Shown: positions 55,001 to 63,882, numbered from the stretch's first letter. The stretch: 64,000 bases of DNA from Chersky-267 sp963744115 (GCA_963744115.1 CAVUSI010000003.1:372001-436000); one strand, 5' to 3'. Numbers and translations: made by a program. Notes: generated by a model from the letters alone, not told the origin.

Positions 55001-55837
55001 GTGGCTTCCCAGCGGATCGCCGAGAACCTCGCCTTCATCAACTGGACCGTCCTGGCGGCCCTCGGCCTGGGTGCGTTCGCGGCGGTCGTCCTCGCCCGCT
55101 GGCGGACCGATGCGACCCGCGGATACCTGGCCTTCACATCGGCCTGCGCGACCGGGTTCGCGCTCCTCGCCTACCTGTCGGACGGCGCGCTGCCGACGGT
55201 CAGCGGCGGCACCGCAGCGGTGGCGATCGACCCGGCGTACGACACCGCCCGGCAGTCGTGTCTGCTGGCGTTCACGGCCATCGCGGCGGCCTACACGATC
55301 GTCCTCGCTCGGGGCGGTCGGGCGATCTGGTTCGGGCTCCTCGGCGTCGCTGCGGGCGTCGGGGCGTTCGTCTTCGGGGCGCTGGGCTGGGGCGGCGGCT
55401 TTCCCGCGCCGCTCGCCCTCATCGGGCAGAGCCTGCTGCTCGCCGCGGCGACCGGCGGCGTGTTCGCGGCGATGATCCTGGGTCACTGGTACCTCGTGAC
55501 GCCAAAGCTGCCGGAGGCTCCGCTGATCCTGTTCGCCCGCCTGCTGCTGGCGATCGTCGCGCTCCAGCTGGTCTACTTCGTCGTGTCGCTCGCGTTCGGC
55601 GGCGGTTCGGGTGGGGCGCCGTTCGCGCCGTTGACGGGTCCGTGGGCCTTGTTCGTCTGGCTGTACCTGATCGTCGGCTTGATCTTCCCGCTGGCGGTCT
55701 CATGGGCGGCCATCCAGACGGCCCGCACCCGGTCGATGGAGTCCGCGACGGGTCTCCTGTACATCAACGTCGGCACGATCGCGGCCGCCACGATCGTCGC
55801 GGCAGGTCTGTATTTCGGCGCGGGCCTGCTGGTCTGA
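55001..55837 (+). CDS. Polytopic membrane protein of unknown function
   Basis: The 278-residue protein has about eight hydrophobic segments. A conserved-looking stretch AAMILGHWYLVTPKLPEAPL sits at a loop near residue 160, with a His that could bind a cofactor. Start GTG 55001 follows a -10-like TACACT directly. The next gene starts 19 bases downstream in the same direction. I do not recognise the family with certainty. Confidence 0.75.
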   Translation: MASQRIAENLAFINWTVLAALGLGAFAAVVLARWRTDATRGYLAFTSACATGFALLAYLSDGALPTVSGGTAAVAIDPAYDTARQSCLLAFTAIAAAYTIVLARGGRAIWFGLLGVAAGVGAFVFGALGWGGGFPAPLALIGQSLLLAAATGGVFAAMILGHWYLVTPKLPEAPLILFARLLLAIVALQLVYFVVSLAFGGGSGGAPFAPLTGPWALFVWLYLIVGLIFPLAVSWAAIQTARTRSMESATGLLYINVGTIAAATIVAAGLYFGAGLLV

Positions 55838-55856
55838 GCCCCGAGGAGGATCGCGG

Positions 55857-56525
55857 ATGAGCACGAGCGGTGGATACGTCCCGAGCACCAAGGACCGGGA
55901 GTGGGTCGAGGCGACGGCCGCGCCGCTGAACGCCGGACTGGTCGCGATCGAGACCGCGGCCGGACCGGCCGACATCCCGATCCTCGACCGCGAGGCCGGC
56001 CGGATCCTGTCCGTGCTGGCCGCCGGGCGGCACCGCATCGTGGAGGTCGGCACCGCGTACGGGTTCTCGACGCTGTGCCTCGCCCTCGGCGCGGCTCCCG
56101 ATGCCACGATCGTCACGATCGATCCCGATCGCGGCCGGACGGACCTCGCTCGAGGTTGGTGGCGCCAGGGTGGGATCGCCGACGAGCGGATCGTGGTCGT
56201 GAACCGGCCGGCGCTCGAGGCGTTCGCCGCCGGGCCGGATGAGGCAGCCCTCGTCGGGCCGTTCGACTTCGCCTTCATCGACGCGCTCAAGCCCGAATAC
56301 CCGGCGTATCTGGAGGCGATCGTGCCCCGGCTCCTGCCCGGAGCGATCGTGGCCGCCGACAACGTCCTGTGGTCCGGTGAGGTGTCGGGCGACAAGCCGT
56401 CGCGACCCGACGGGACGACCGACGCGATCCGCAGGTTCGACGTGGCGGTCCTCCGCGATCCCCGGTTCCGCTCGACGATCCTGCCGGTCGGCGACGGCCT
56501 GCTCATCGCCTCGTACCGCGGCTGA
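55857..56525 (+). CDS. O-methyltransferase family 3 (SAM-dependent)
   Basis: The 222-residue product has the SAM motif IVEVGTAYGFSTLCLA, the acidic IVTIDPDRGRTDLAR and FDFAFIDALKPEYPAYLE, typical of catechol/caffeoyl-CoA-type O-methyltransferases, plus VAADNVLWSGEV with the metal-binding Asp-Asn. A divalent metal and an ortho-dihydroxy substrate are expected. ATG 55857 has GAGGAT upstream. It is six bases before the MoaD-MoaE gene. Confidence 0.92.
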   Translation: MSTSGGYVPSTKDREWVEATAAPLNAGLVAIETAAGPADIPILDREAGRILSVLAAGRHRIVEVGTAYGFSTLCLALGAAPDATIVTIDPDRGRTDLARGWWRQGGIADERIVVVNRPALEAFAAGPDEAALVGPFDFAFIDALKPEYPAYLEAIVPRLLPGAIVAADNVLWSGEVSGDKPSRPDGTTDAIRRFDVAVLRDPRFRSTILPVGDGLLIASYRG

Positions 56526-56531
56526 TCGGCG

Positions 56532-57305
56532 ATGCGCGTCCGAGTCCGGCTGTTCGCCATCCAGCGCGAGCTGGTCGGCGCCCGGGAGGTGACCCTCGAC
56601 CTGCCCGATGACGCCACGATCGAGGCGGCGTGGACGGCCCTCGTCGACTGGTATCCGGTGCTGGCCCCGGGTCGGAGCTCGGTCCGCTTCGCCCGGAACA
56701 GCGAGTACGCCGATGCCGCCACGGTGCTCGCCGACGGGGACGAGCTCGCCTGCATCCCGCCGGTCAGCGGCGGTGCCGGCTCCGACGGACCGACCGGCCC
56801 GACGATCCGGGTCATCGAGCTGCGCGACAGCCCGTTCCCGACCGGGCTCGGCGAGGAGCTCGGGGCGCGCCTCTCGACGGCTGCGGACGGAGCGGTGGTC
56901 GTCTTCGTCGGCCGGACCCGGGAGACGCCCGGGACCCCGGCGCCGGGGCAGGAGGCCGAGGCGGCGCGTCACGCCGGGCGACGGGTGGAGGCCCTCGAGT
57001 ACGAGGCGCACGAGTCGATGGCCGAGGCCGTCCTCGGGGCGATCGCCGACGAGATCGAGGACCGCTTCGGGGTCGTCCGGCTGGCGATCGTCCACCGGAC
57101 CGGCCCGGTGCCCCTGGGCGAGGTGAGCATCCTGGTCGTGGCCGCCGCCCCCCACCGGGACGCGGCCTTCGATGCTGCCCGCTACGCCATCGACGAGACG
57201 AAGGCGCGCGCCCCGATCTGGAAGGCCGAGCAGTTCACCGACGGCCACATCTGGATCGGCGCTCCGGCGAGGACCGCGGCCGAGCCGGTCGAGGAGGGAT
57301 CGTGA
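56532..57305 (+). CDS. moaX: Molybdopterin synthase, MoaD-MoaE fusion (MoaX type)
   Basis: The 257 residues combine MoaD (1-85; MRVRVRLFAIQRELVG, ending IPPVSGGAG) with MoaE (about 95-245). MoaE is recognised by VVVFVGRTRETP, LEYEAHESMAE, HRTGPVPLGEVSILV and the catalytic Lys in PIWKAEQFTDG. Molybdopterin synthase needs MoaD's C-terminal Gly-Gly as a thiocarboxylate. Here the Gly-Gly is internal, as in mycobacterial MoaX, which is cleaved after it. Its stop overlaps the next GTG. No other molybdenum cofactor gene is in the window. Confidence 0.9.
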   Translation: MRVRVRLFAIQRELVGAREVTLDLPDDATIEAAWTALVDWYPVLAPGRSSVRFARNSEYADAATVLADGDELACIPPVSGGAGSDGPTGPTIRVIELRDSPFPTGLGEELGARLSTAADGAVVVFVGRTRETPGTPAPGQEAEAARHAGRRVEALEYEAHESMAEAVLGAIADEIEDRFGVVRLAIVHRTGPVPLGEVSILVVAAAPHRDAAFDAARYAIDETKARAPIWKAEQFTDGHIWIGAPARTAAEPVEEGS

Positions 57306-58129
57306 AGGTCTACATCAGCGTCGACATGGAGGGGATCGCCGGGATCAGCCACCACAAGCCGACCGGTCGCCGGGACCTGGGCTACCCGGCCGCCGTCGTG
57401 CTGATGACCGGCGAGGCCAACGCGGCGATCGCCGGTGCGTTCGACGGAGGCGCGACCGAGGTCCTGGTCAACGACAGTCACGGCTCGATGTTCAACCTCA
57501 GCCAGACCGACCTCGACCCGCGGGCGACCCTCCTCCAGGGCCAGAAGACGTGGTCGATGGTGGCCGGCGCCGGGCCTGATCGAGGCTTCGGTGTGGCCCT
57601 GTTCGTCGGCTATCACGCCCGAGCCGGGAACCCGCTCGGGACGATCGCTCACACCTACTCGTCCCGGCCGGTCCGCTCGACGTTGAACGGACGCCCGGCG
57701 GGCGAGGCGGCGATCAATGCGATCGCCCTCGGCGCCTGGGGCGTGCCGGTCGGCCTGGTCGCCGGCGACGATGTCCTCGCGGCCGAGATGGCCGACTGGT
57801 TCCCGTGGGCCGAGCGCGTCGTGGTCAAGGAGGGCGTCGGACGCGAGGCCGCCGCGTCGGTCCACCCGACCGTGGCTCGTGAGCGGGTCCGGGCCGGTGC
57901 CGAGCGGGCCGTCCGGCGGGCGATCGGCGGCGAGATGCGCCCGCTGGTGCTCGACCCGCCGTACATCGTCGAGGTCACCTACCAGAACGCGCTCCAGGCC
58001 GACTACGCCTGCGTCGTGCCCGGCGCCGAACGGGTCGGCGAGACCGGCGCCCGGTTCGCGTCGGTCGATCCGGTCGTGGCCTATCGGGGGTTCCTGGCCG
58101 GGGTGAGGCTGGCGGGTCTCGTCGGCTGA
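57302..58129 (+). CDS. M55 family D-aminopeptidase (DppA-like)
   Basis: Zinc peptidase of 275 residues with the N-terminal metal motif VYISVDMEGIAGI, EVLVNDSHGSMFNL, GYHARAGNPLGTIAHTY and the GDD of LVAGDDVLA, as in Bacillus DppA, which releases N-terminal D-Ala or Gly. GTG 57302 overlaps the MoaX stop by four bases. Neighbouring peptidase, aminomutase-like and oxidoreductase genes suggest use of D-amino-acid-containing peptides, for instance from peptidoglycan. Confidence 0.92.
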   Translation: MKVYISVDMEGIAGISHHKPTGRRDLGYPAAVVLMTGEANAAIAGAFDGGATEVLVNDSHGSMFNLSQTDLDPRATLLQGQKTWSMVAGAGPDRGFGVALFVGYHARAGNPLGTIAHTYSSRPVRSTLNGRPAGEAAINAIALGAWGVPVGLVAGDDVLAAEMADWFPWAERVVVKEGVGREAAASVHPTVARERVRAGAERAVRRAIGGEMRPLVLDPPYIVEVTYQNALQADYACVVPGAERVGETGARFASVDPVVAYRGFLAGVRLAGLVG

Positions 58130-58144
58130 CGCCTCGGCGGCGGC

Positions 58145-58711
58145 CTAGTTGATGGTCCAGGCCACGTCGTCGAGCGGTGACCTCGGCTGCACCGGCAAGG
58201 GGCCGACCACGTTGACCCACGCGTCCGGCAGGCCCGACCTGAACGAGACGACGGCGCTCCCGAGACGGACCGTGCCCATGATGCGGCTCGCCGGGCAGTC
58301 GCTCGAGTCGCGACAGAGGAGCGACGTCCAGACCTGGATCTCGCGGATGGACGACCGTCCGATGATGTGCCGGCTCGCCGCCGTGGCGATCCGATCACAC
58401 ACCGCGGCGCCGGTGTCGTTGCAGACGATGGTGACCGAGGACCGGTATCGGAACGCCAGGCCGTCGACCCCGAGCGCGTCGTCCGAGGGTGTCGGGGTCG
58501 GGGTCATGATCGGTGCCGGCGGGGTGGTCCCGGCCGCGACCCGGGCGACGGCGTCCGACGAGGCCGTTGCGATCGGTCGCGCGGAGGCATCCGTCCCGAC
58601 CCTCGTCAGGAGCGCGAACCCCACGATCGCCAGACAGATCCCGCCGACGATCACGGCCGACGCGCGAGACCCGCGTCGCCCGACCGGCTCTGGCTCGACC
58701 TGGAACGCCAC
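58145..58711 (-). CDS. Membrane-anchored protein of unknown function
   Basis: The 188-residue product has an Arg-rich N-terminus, one transmembrane helix (ASAVIVGGICLAIVGFALL), a Thr/Pro linker (APIMTPTPTPSDD) and an extracytoplasmic domain with four Cys (IVCNDTGAAVC, LLCRDSSDC) that could form two disulphides. It stands alone on the minus strand between two plus-strand peptidase genes. No family recognised. Confidence 0.65.
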   Translation of the reverse strand: MAFQVEPEPVGRRGSRASAVIVGGICLAIVGFALLTRVGTDASARPIATASSDAVARVAAGTTPPAPIMTPTPTPSDDALGVDGLAFRYRSSVTIVCNDTGAAVCDRIATAASRHIIGRSSIREIQVWTSLLCRDSSDCPASRIMGTVRLGSAVVSFRSGLPDAWVNVVGPLPVQPRSPLDDVAWTIN

Positions 58712-58809
58712 AAGCGGAGCGTACCCCCGACGGCCGGCGCCCGACGTCCGTATCCTTGTCCGGCCGGACGGGCCAGAGAGCCCACGCCGACGGAGTCAGG
58801 GAGGAACGC

Positions 58810-60010
58810 GTGTCGCCCGTCTCGCAGCCGCCTGCGTCGAGACCCCGCGCCCGCGACCTGGGCGTCCGGATCGGACTCATGCCGACCGGTGCCACGAACT
58901 CGATCGTCGACGTGGCGAACGTCTCGGTCGGCCACCGGACGATCTGGCGCGACGAGCCCGGCCCGCCGTCCGGCCGGGGGACCGCCCGGACCGGGGTCAC
59001 GGCGATCGTCCCGTTCGGGTCGGCTGAGCTGTTCGCCCGCCGCGTCCCGGCAGGTGCGGCGGTCCTCAACGGCGCGGGCGAGGCGATCGGGATCACCACG
59101 ATCCGGGAGTGGGGCGTGATCGAGTCGCCGATCATGCTGACGAGCTCGATGGCCATCGGACGCGTCTACGACGCCGTGGTCGCCGGCCTGGTCGAGCGGA
59201 TCCCAGAGATCGGGATCGACGACGCCCTGCTGCCGGTCGTGGCGGAATGCGACGACGGGGACCTGAATGCGTCACGCATCGTCCAGGTCGACGCCGGCGA
59301 CGTCGACGCCGCCATCGATGGTGCGGCCGGGTCGATCCGCGGGGCCCCGGACCTCGGCGTCGTCGGGGCCGGGACCGGGATGGTCTGCTTCGAGCTGAAG
59401 GGCGGGATCGGGACGGCCTCGCGCGTCGTTCGGCCGCTCGGCCGCGACGGGTCGGCGCCCGGCCAGGCGGCCGACGAGTACCGCGTCGGCGTGCTGGCCT
59501 TGACGAACTTCGGATGGCTGGAGCGCCTGACGATCGACGGCGTCCGCGTCGGGCAGGCCCTGGTCGACGATGGCTGGCCGGTCGCGGGCGGCGGGACCGC
59601 CGAGGCGGACGTGCGGGTGACGCCACGGGAGCGCGGCAGCTGCGTCGTCGTGGTCGCGACCGACGCGCCGCTCCTGCCCCATCAACTCGAGCGGCTCGCC
59701 CGGCGAGCGGGGCTCGGGCTCGGCCCGGACCGGTTCGACCGCCGGCCACGGCTCGGGCGAGATCTTCCTCGCTTTCTCGACCGGCTACCGCATCGAGCGC
59801 GATCCTCCCGCCGCGACGACGGTCACGACCCATGTGACCGATCCCTACCTCGATCGCTTCTTCATGGCCGCGGTCGAGGCGACCGAGGAAGCCGTGATCG
59901 ACGCGCTGTTCGTGGCCGACACCGTGACGGGTCGCGACGGCTTCGTCGTCCCGGGGCTGCCCGTCGATCGGGCGCTCGACCTCCTCCGTGCGGCGGGGCG
60001 ACTGGCATGA
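58810..60010 (+). CDS. P1 family (DmpA-like) aminopeptidase (frameshift near 59725)
   Basis: N-terminal nucleophile hydrolase that self-cleaves into two chains. From GTG 58810 (GGAGG upstream) come GATNSIVDVANVSVGHRT, GVTAIVP, LNGAGEAIG and LTNFGWLERLTID. At CGGCCC (59721-59726) one extra base ends the match. It resumes one frame over with TGSTAGHGSGEIFLAFSTGY and runs to TGA 60008-60010, giving about 399 residues as in the family. DmpA enzymes have L-aminopeptidase and D-amidase/esterase activity. The usual cleavage-site Gly-Ser is not obvious (VVVVATDAPLLPHQ precedes it), so the assignment of the nucleophile is unclear. It overlaps the next ATG by four bases. Confidence 0.85.
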
Positions 60011-61614
60011 CGAGGGCCGGCGACCTCGGACCGATCGATCGGCTGGTCGAGCTCGCCGAGACGCTCGCGGGCGCATGGGGCGCGCGCGCCCGGCTGTGCA
60101 CCACCGGCGGGCAGGAGCGGGCGCTCCTCCGGATGTTCGGCGTGACCGGCCTCGACCGAGCCGGCCGACCGCTCGCCGGCGAGGTCGTCGATCGCTACGT
60201 GACCCATCGGCCGGACCGACTGGCCGGTGGTGTCGTGCTCCCGTTCACCGCGGCGCTGCTCGAGTACGAGACGACGCCACAGGAGCTGGCCCTCGATGTC
60301 GCCTCCGGCGCGGTCGATCTCGGCCTGGAGTCGGAGGTCCTGCACGATCGCGACCGGCGGACCGCGGTCGAGGTCGCGGCCCGGGGACTCGGCGCCTCGG
60401 CGCTCGATCGGATCGACGCCAACCGGACGGCCCGGCTGGAGCTGCTCGACCTGATCGGGGATGCCGACAAGCCATGGGTCGGGGCGACGCTCGTCGCGGC
60501 CGAGGCCGGGATCGGCGCCCGAGAGGCAGCCGCGCTGGCGATGGCCGGCGTCGACGTCGTCCAGGTCATCGTCCCGGCGATCCGCGAGCTCGCCGAGCGT
60601 CTCCACGATGAAGGCATCGACGTCCCGTTCTGGCGTCCGCGGCCGTCCGCCGGCGGTCCGCAGATCGGCGACCTCCCGGTCGAGCCGGCCCCGTCCGGCA
60701 GTCAGCGCGGGCTGGCCGAGCTTCGTCAGGCCGTCGACGCGGCCGCCGCCGAGCGTCGCAGCTACGCACGGCTCGCCACCGTCGGGCTGCCGCTGGCCGC
60801 ACCGGAACAGGCCGTCGTCGCCGCGTTCGAGCGGATCGACGTGGTGGCGTCGGACGTCGTCGCCGAGATCGTCGACGGGAACGTCGACCCCGACCGCGCC
60901 CTCGCGGACCACGCCTTCGCGCACCGCATCCTGGCCCGATCGGGGGCGACCGTCCTGGTCGGTCCTGGGCCGCTCGTCGTCGGGCCGGATCTCGCCCGCG
61001 GGCTCCCGTCGGATGCCACGACGCGGGCGGGGCGTGCGCTGGCGCTCCAGCTCGTCGGCGTCTTCCTCGCCCGATTGCACGGCGTGCCGGAGGGTCGTCT
61101 CCTGATCGGCGCGCTCCCGCCATGGCTCATCGAGGAGCGTGGTCCGGCGGCCGCCGCGATCGCCCAGGTCGCGGTCCGGCGGGCGGCCCTGCCCGACCAC
61201 CCGCTGGCGTTCGAGGAGCCCGCCGCCGGGACGCCCGCATCGGTCGCCTGGACATCGGTCCTGGGGACCGTCCTGCCCCTGGCCGGGTCGTCCGGGATGA
61301 TCGTCCGGTCGTCCCGCGGAGACGCCGACGCGATGGCGGGGACCGTGGCCGCGACGCGTTCCGCGACCGCGATCGCGCTCGAGGCGTCCGGATCGCTCGG
61401 GCCGCTGCGGCCGCGCGGGGCGGCCCTGACGATGGCCCGCGGGACGGTGAACGCGGCGGTGCTGACGCTCGAGCGGATCGCCGCGAACGGCTGGCCGTCG
61501 ATCCTCGGCGAGCCGATCCGGCAGGCCGGCCGGGGTCGGCTGGGTGCCGATGCCGTCGTGGAGCGGACCGAGACGTTCGACCCGCTGGTCGGCGTGGAGA
61601 TGGCCCGCCGGTGA
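60007..61614 (+). CDS. Lysine 5,6-aminomutase alpha-subunit-like TIM-barrel protein (KamD-like)
   Basis: The 535-residue length agrees with KamD. The N-terminus shows the ordered pattern of that family: ERALLRMFGVTGLDRAGRPL, VVDRYV, then TTPQELALDVASGAVDL. Later HGVPEGRLLIGALPPWL aligns in position and pattern with the KamD C-terminal region. KamD carries the AdoCbl/PLP TIM barrel and works with the cobalamin-binding KamE subunit. No KamE-like gene with a DxHxxG cobalamin site is in the window. Whether this protein is catalytic is therefore open. It is coupled to the P1 peptidase (ATGA) and FAD oxidoreductase (GTGA). The assignment rests on recalled pattern similarity. Confidence 0.65.
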   Translation: MTRAGDLGPIDRLVELAETLAGAWGARARLCTTGGQERALLRMFGVTGLDRAGRPLAGEVVDRYVTHRPDRLAGGVVLPFTAALLEYETTPQELALDVASGAVDLGLESEVLHDRDRRTAVEVAARGLGASALDRIDANRTARLELLDLIGDADKPWVGATLVAAEAGIGAREAAALAMAGVDVVQVIVPAIRELAERLHDEGIDVPFWRPRPSAGGPQIGDLPVEPAPSGSQRGLAELRQAVDAAAAERRSYARLATVGLPLAAPEQAVVAAFERIDVVASDVVAEIVDGNVDPDRALADHAFAHRILARSGATVLVGPGPLVVGPDLARGLPSDATTRAGRALALQLVGVFLARLHGVPEGRLLIGALPPWLIEERGPAAAAIAQVAVRRAALPDHPLAFEEPAAGTPASVAWTSVLGTVLPLAGSSGMIVRSSRGDADAMAGTVAATRSATAIALEASGSLGPLRPRGAALTMARGTVNAAVLTLERIAANGWPSILGEPIRQAGRGRLGADAVVERTETFDPLVGVEMARR

Positions 61615-63020
61615 CGTCCGACCCGAACGGTTACGGAGCCACCAGCTTCTGGCTCGAGACCTCGGGGGACGATCTCACGCCACGTCCACGCTTCGACGGC
61701 TCCGGCGACACCGACGTCGCCATCCTCGGAGCGGGCTACACGGGCTTGTGGACGGCCTACGAGCTGCTCCGCCGCGAACCCGGGCTCAAGGTGACCGTCC
61801 TCGAGCGCGAGATCGCCGGGTTCGGCGCGTCCGGGCGGAACGGTGGCTGGTGCACGGCCGGCCTCCAGGTCTCGTCGGCCAACCTGGAGCGGAGGTTCGG
61901 GCGGGAGGCGATGACGGCGATCGAGGACGCCGTCGAGACGGGGGTGGACGAGATCGGGCGCTTCTGCCTTGAGGAGGGGATCGACGCCGACTACACGAAG
62001 GGCGGCAGTCTCGTCGTCGCGCGCGGACCGAGCCAGGTCCCGGCGATGGAGCAGCACTGGGCCGGCCTCGAGGCCGCCGGCCGGGCCGATCGCTACGAGC
62101 GGCTCGACGCGGCCGGTGCCGCCGAACGGGTTCGCGTGGATGGGGCGCTGGGCGGCATCTTCGGGACCGAGTATGCGTCGATGCACCCGGGCAAGCTCGT
62201 GCGCGGGCTGGCGCGGGCCGTCGAGCGTCGCGGCGGGATCATCCACGAGCGGACGGACGTCTTGGAGGTGGAGCCCGGGGCGGGCAACGGCCAGCTCCGA
62301 CCGGCCCTCCGGACGCAGCGGGGCGAGCTCCGGGCGGACACGGTCGTGCTCGCCGGGGAGGCGTACCTCACCCAGCTCCGGCCGTGGCACCGGTCGCTGC
62401 TCCCGACCTACTCGTTGATCGTCCTCACCGAGCCACTGACCGATGCGCAGTGGGCCGAGATCGGCTGGGCGGCCCGCGAGTGCGTCGCCTCGTACCGGCT
62501 GTCGATCGACTACCTGACCCGCACCCGTGACGGTCGGATCCTGTTCGGCGGGCGTGGAGCGCCGTATCGCTTCGGGTCGCGGATCGAGCCGCGGTTCGAC
62601 CGGGACGAACGGACCCACGCGATGCTCCGCCGGTTCGTCGAGGCGTGGTTCCCGAGCCTCAAGGGGATCCGGTTCACCCACGCCTGGGGCGGTCCGCTCG
62701 GGTTCCCGCGCGACTGGCTGCCGACGTTCGGCTACGACCGCCGGACCGGGCTCGCCAGCGGACGCGGCTACACCGGCCATGGCGTGGCGACGGCGAACCT
62801 CGCCGGGCGGGTGCTGGCCGACCTGATCACCGGGGCCCGGACCGCGCTGACCGAGCTGGCGCTGGTCGACCGTCGGGGCCCATCGTGGGAGCCCGAGCCG
62901 CTTCGCTTCATCGGCGTGCGCTACGTCCAGGAATCGCTGCTCCGGCTGGACGAACGGTCGGAGCGCACGGGCCGGCCCCCGACCGGACGGAGCCTCGCCG
63001 AGCGTCTCGCCTCGCGCTGA
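61611..63020 (+). CDS. FAD-dependent oxidoreductase (DAO/PuuB-like)
   Basis: The 469-residue product has the FAD Rossmann motif DVAILGAGYTGLWTAYELL, ASGRNGGWCTAGL, GKLVRGLARAVERRG and the C-terminal FAD motif GRGYTGHGVATANLAGRVLADL. This is typical of the glycine/D-amino-acid oxidase fold and close in layout to gamma-glutamylputrescine oxidase. It would oxidise an amine or D-amino acid, passing electrons to oxygen or a quinone. GTG 61611 overlaps the KamD-like stop (GTGA), implying a functional link. Confidence 0.9.
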   Translation: MTSDPNGYGATSFWLETSGDDLTPRPRFDGSGDTDVAILGAGYTGLWTAYELLRREPGLKVTVLEREIAGFGASGRNGGWCTAGLQVSSANLERRFGREAMTAIEDAVETGVDEIGRFCLEEGIDADYTKGGSLVVARGPSQVPAMEQHWAGLEAAGRADRYERLDAAGAAERVRVDGALGGIFGTEYASMHPGKLVRGLARAVERRGGIIHERTDVLEVEPGAGNGQLRPALRTQRGELRADTVVLAGEAYLTQLRPWHRSLLPTYSLIVLTEPLTDAQWAEIGWAARECVASYRLSIDYLTRTRDGRILFGGRGAPYRFGSRIEPRFDRDERTHAMLRRFVEAWFPSLKGIRFTHAWGGPLGFPRDWLPTFGYDRRTGLASGRGYTGHGVATANLAGRVLADLITGARTALTELALVDRRGPSWEPEPLRFIGVRYVQESLLRLDERSERTGRPPTGRSLAERLASR

Positions 63021-63043
63021 GGTCGCCGGCGCGCCGGGCTCGT

Positions 63044-63880
63044 CTAGCGCGCCGCCACCTGGTCGGCCCAGCGATGCTCGGGCGCATAGCCGAGCAGCCG
63101 GCGCGCCGCCTCGATCGAAAGCAGCGTCTCGCGTCCCTCGAGCGGACGGGTCAGCGGCACGTCCGGGAAGACCTCGGCCATCAGCTCCGCGCTGGGGCGG
63201 GTCATCACCGTGTCGGCAGCCGCGACGATGCACACCTCGGCCCCGGTGGTCGTCGCATCGAGCCCACGCCGGACCGCCTGGGCGACGTCGCGCGCGTCGA
63301 CGTAGCCCCACAGGTTCCACTTCCGGATCGTCGCGTCGTCCTGGTACGAGGGGAACGCCGCGTAATCGTCGGGCTCCATGATGTTCGAGATGCGCAGCCC
63401 GACGAACGGGACGCCGGATCGACGGGCGAACTGGCGCGCCATCTCCTCGCCGAGCAGCTTCGCGAGGGCATACGAGGACTCGGGGCGTGGCTCGATCGTC
63501 TCGTCGATCGGCGCGAACGCCGGTGGGGTGTCGAACGGCAGGCCCAGGACCGTCTCGCTCGAGGCCCACACGACCCGCCGCGCGCCGGCCGCGACCGCCG
63601 CGGCGAAGACGTTGTAGGTCGACAGCGAATTGACCCGGAACGTCTCGCCGTCCGGGCGCAGCTCGGGCGCGGGGATCGCCGCGAGGTGGACCACCGCGTC
63701 GGCGCCCCGGATGACGTCGTGCGCCTGGCCGAGGTCGGTCAGGTCCGCCACGATGCACAGCCCGTGGGCGCTGCCGTCGCGGACGAGGTCGACGTTGAGG
63801 ACGTCGTGGCCGTGCTCGCGCAGGTCGCGGACCACCCATCGACCCGCCTTGCCGCTCCCGCCCGTGACGACGACCCGCAC
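63044..63880 (-). CDS. NAD-dependent epimerase/dehydratase family protein
   Basis: SDR-type protein of 278 residues with VVTGGSGKAGRWVVRDL, VVHLAAIP, and a catalytic Tyr-Lys pair in SSYALAKLLGEEMA, followed by RISNIMEP. The C-terminal substrate domain is shorter than in nucleotide-sugar epimerases, so the substrate may not be a nucleotide sugar. Start GTG 63880; the stop of a same-strand gene lies two bases upstream, so the two are co-transcribed. Confidence 0.87.
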   Translation of the reverse strand: MRVVVTGGSGKAGRWVVRDLREHGHDVLNVDLVRDGSAHGLCIVADLTDLGQAHDVIRGADAVVHLAAIPAPELRPDGETFRVNSLSTYNVFAAAVAAGARRVVWASSETVLGLPFDTPPAFAPIDETIEPRPESSYALAKLLGEEMARQFARRSGVPFVGLRISNIMEPDDYAAFPSYQDDATIRKWNLWGYVDARDVAQAVRRGLDATTTGAEVCIVAAADTVMTRPSAELMAEVFPDVPLTRPLEGRETLLSIEAARRLLGYAPEHRWADQVAAR

Positions 63881-63882
63881 CG

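Noticed and set aside
60762..63839. 1,025-residue minus-strand frame opposite the KamD-like and FAD oxidoreductase genes
   Set aside because: Shadow frame with Arg/Pro/Asp-rich composition; the plus strand carries conserved flavoenzyme motifs.
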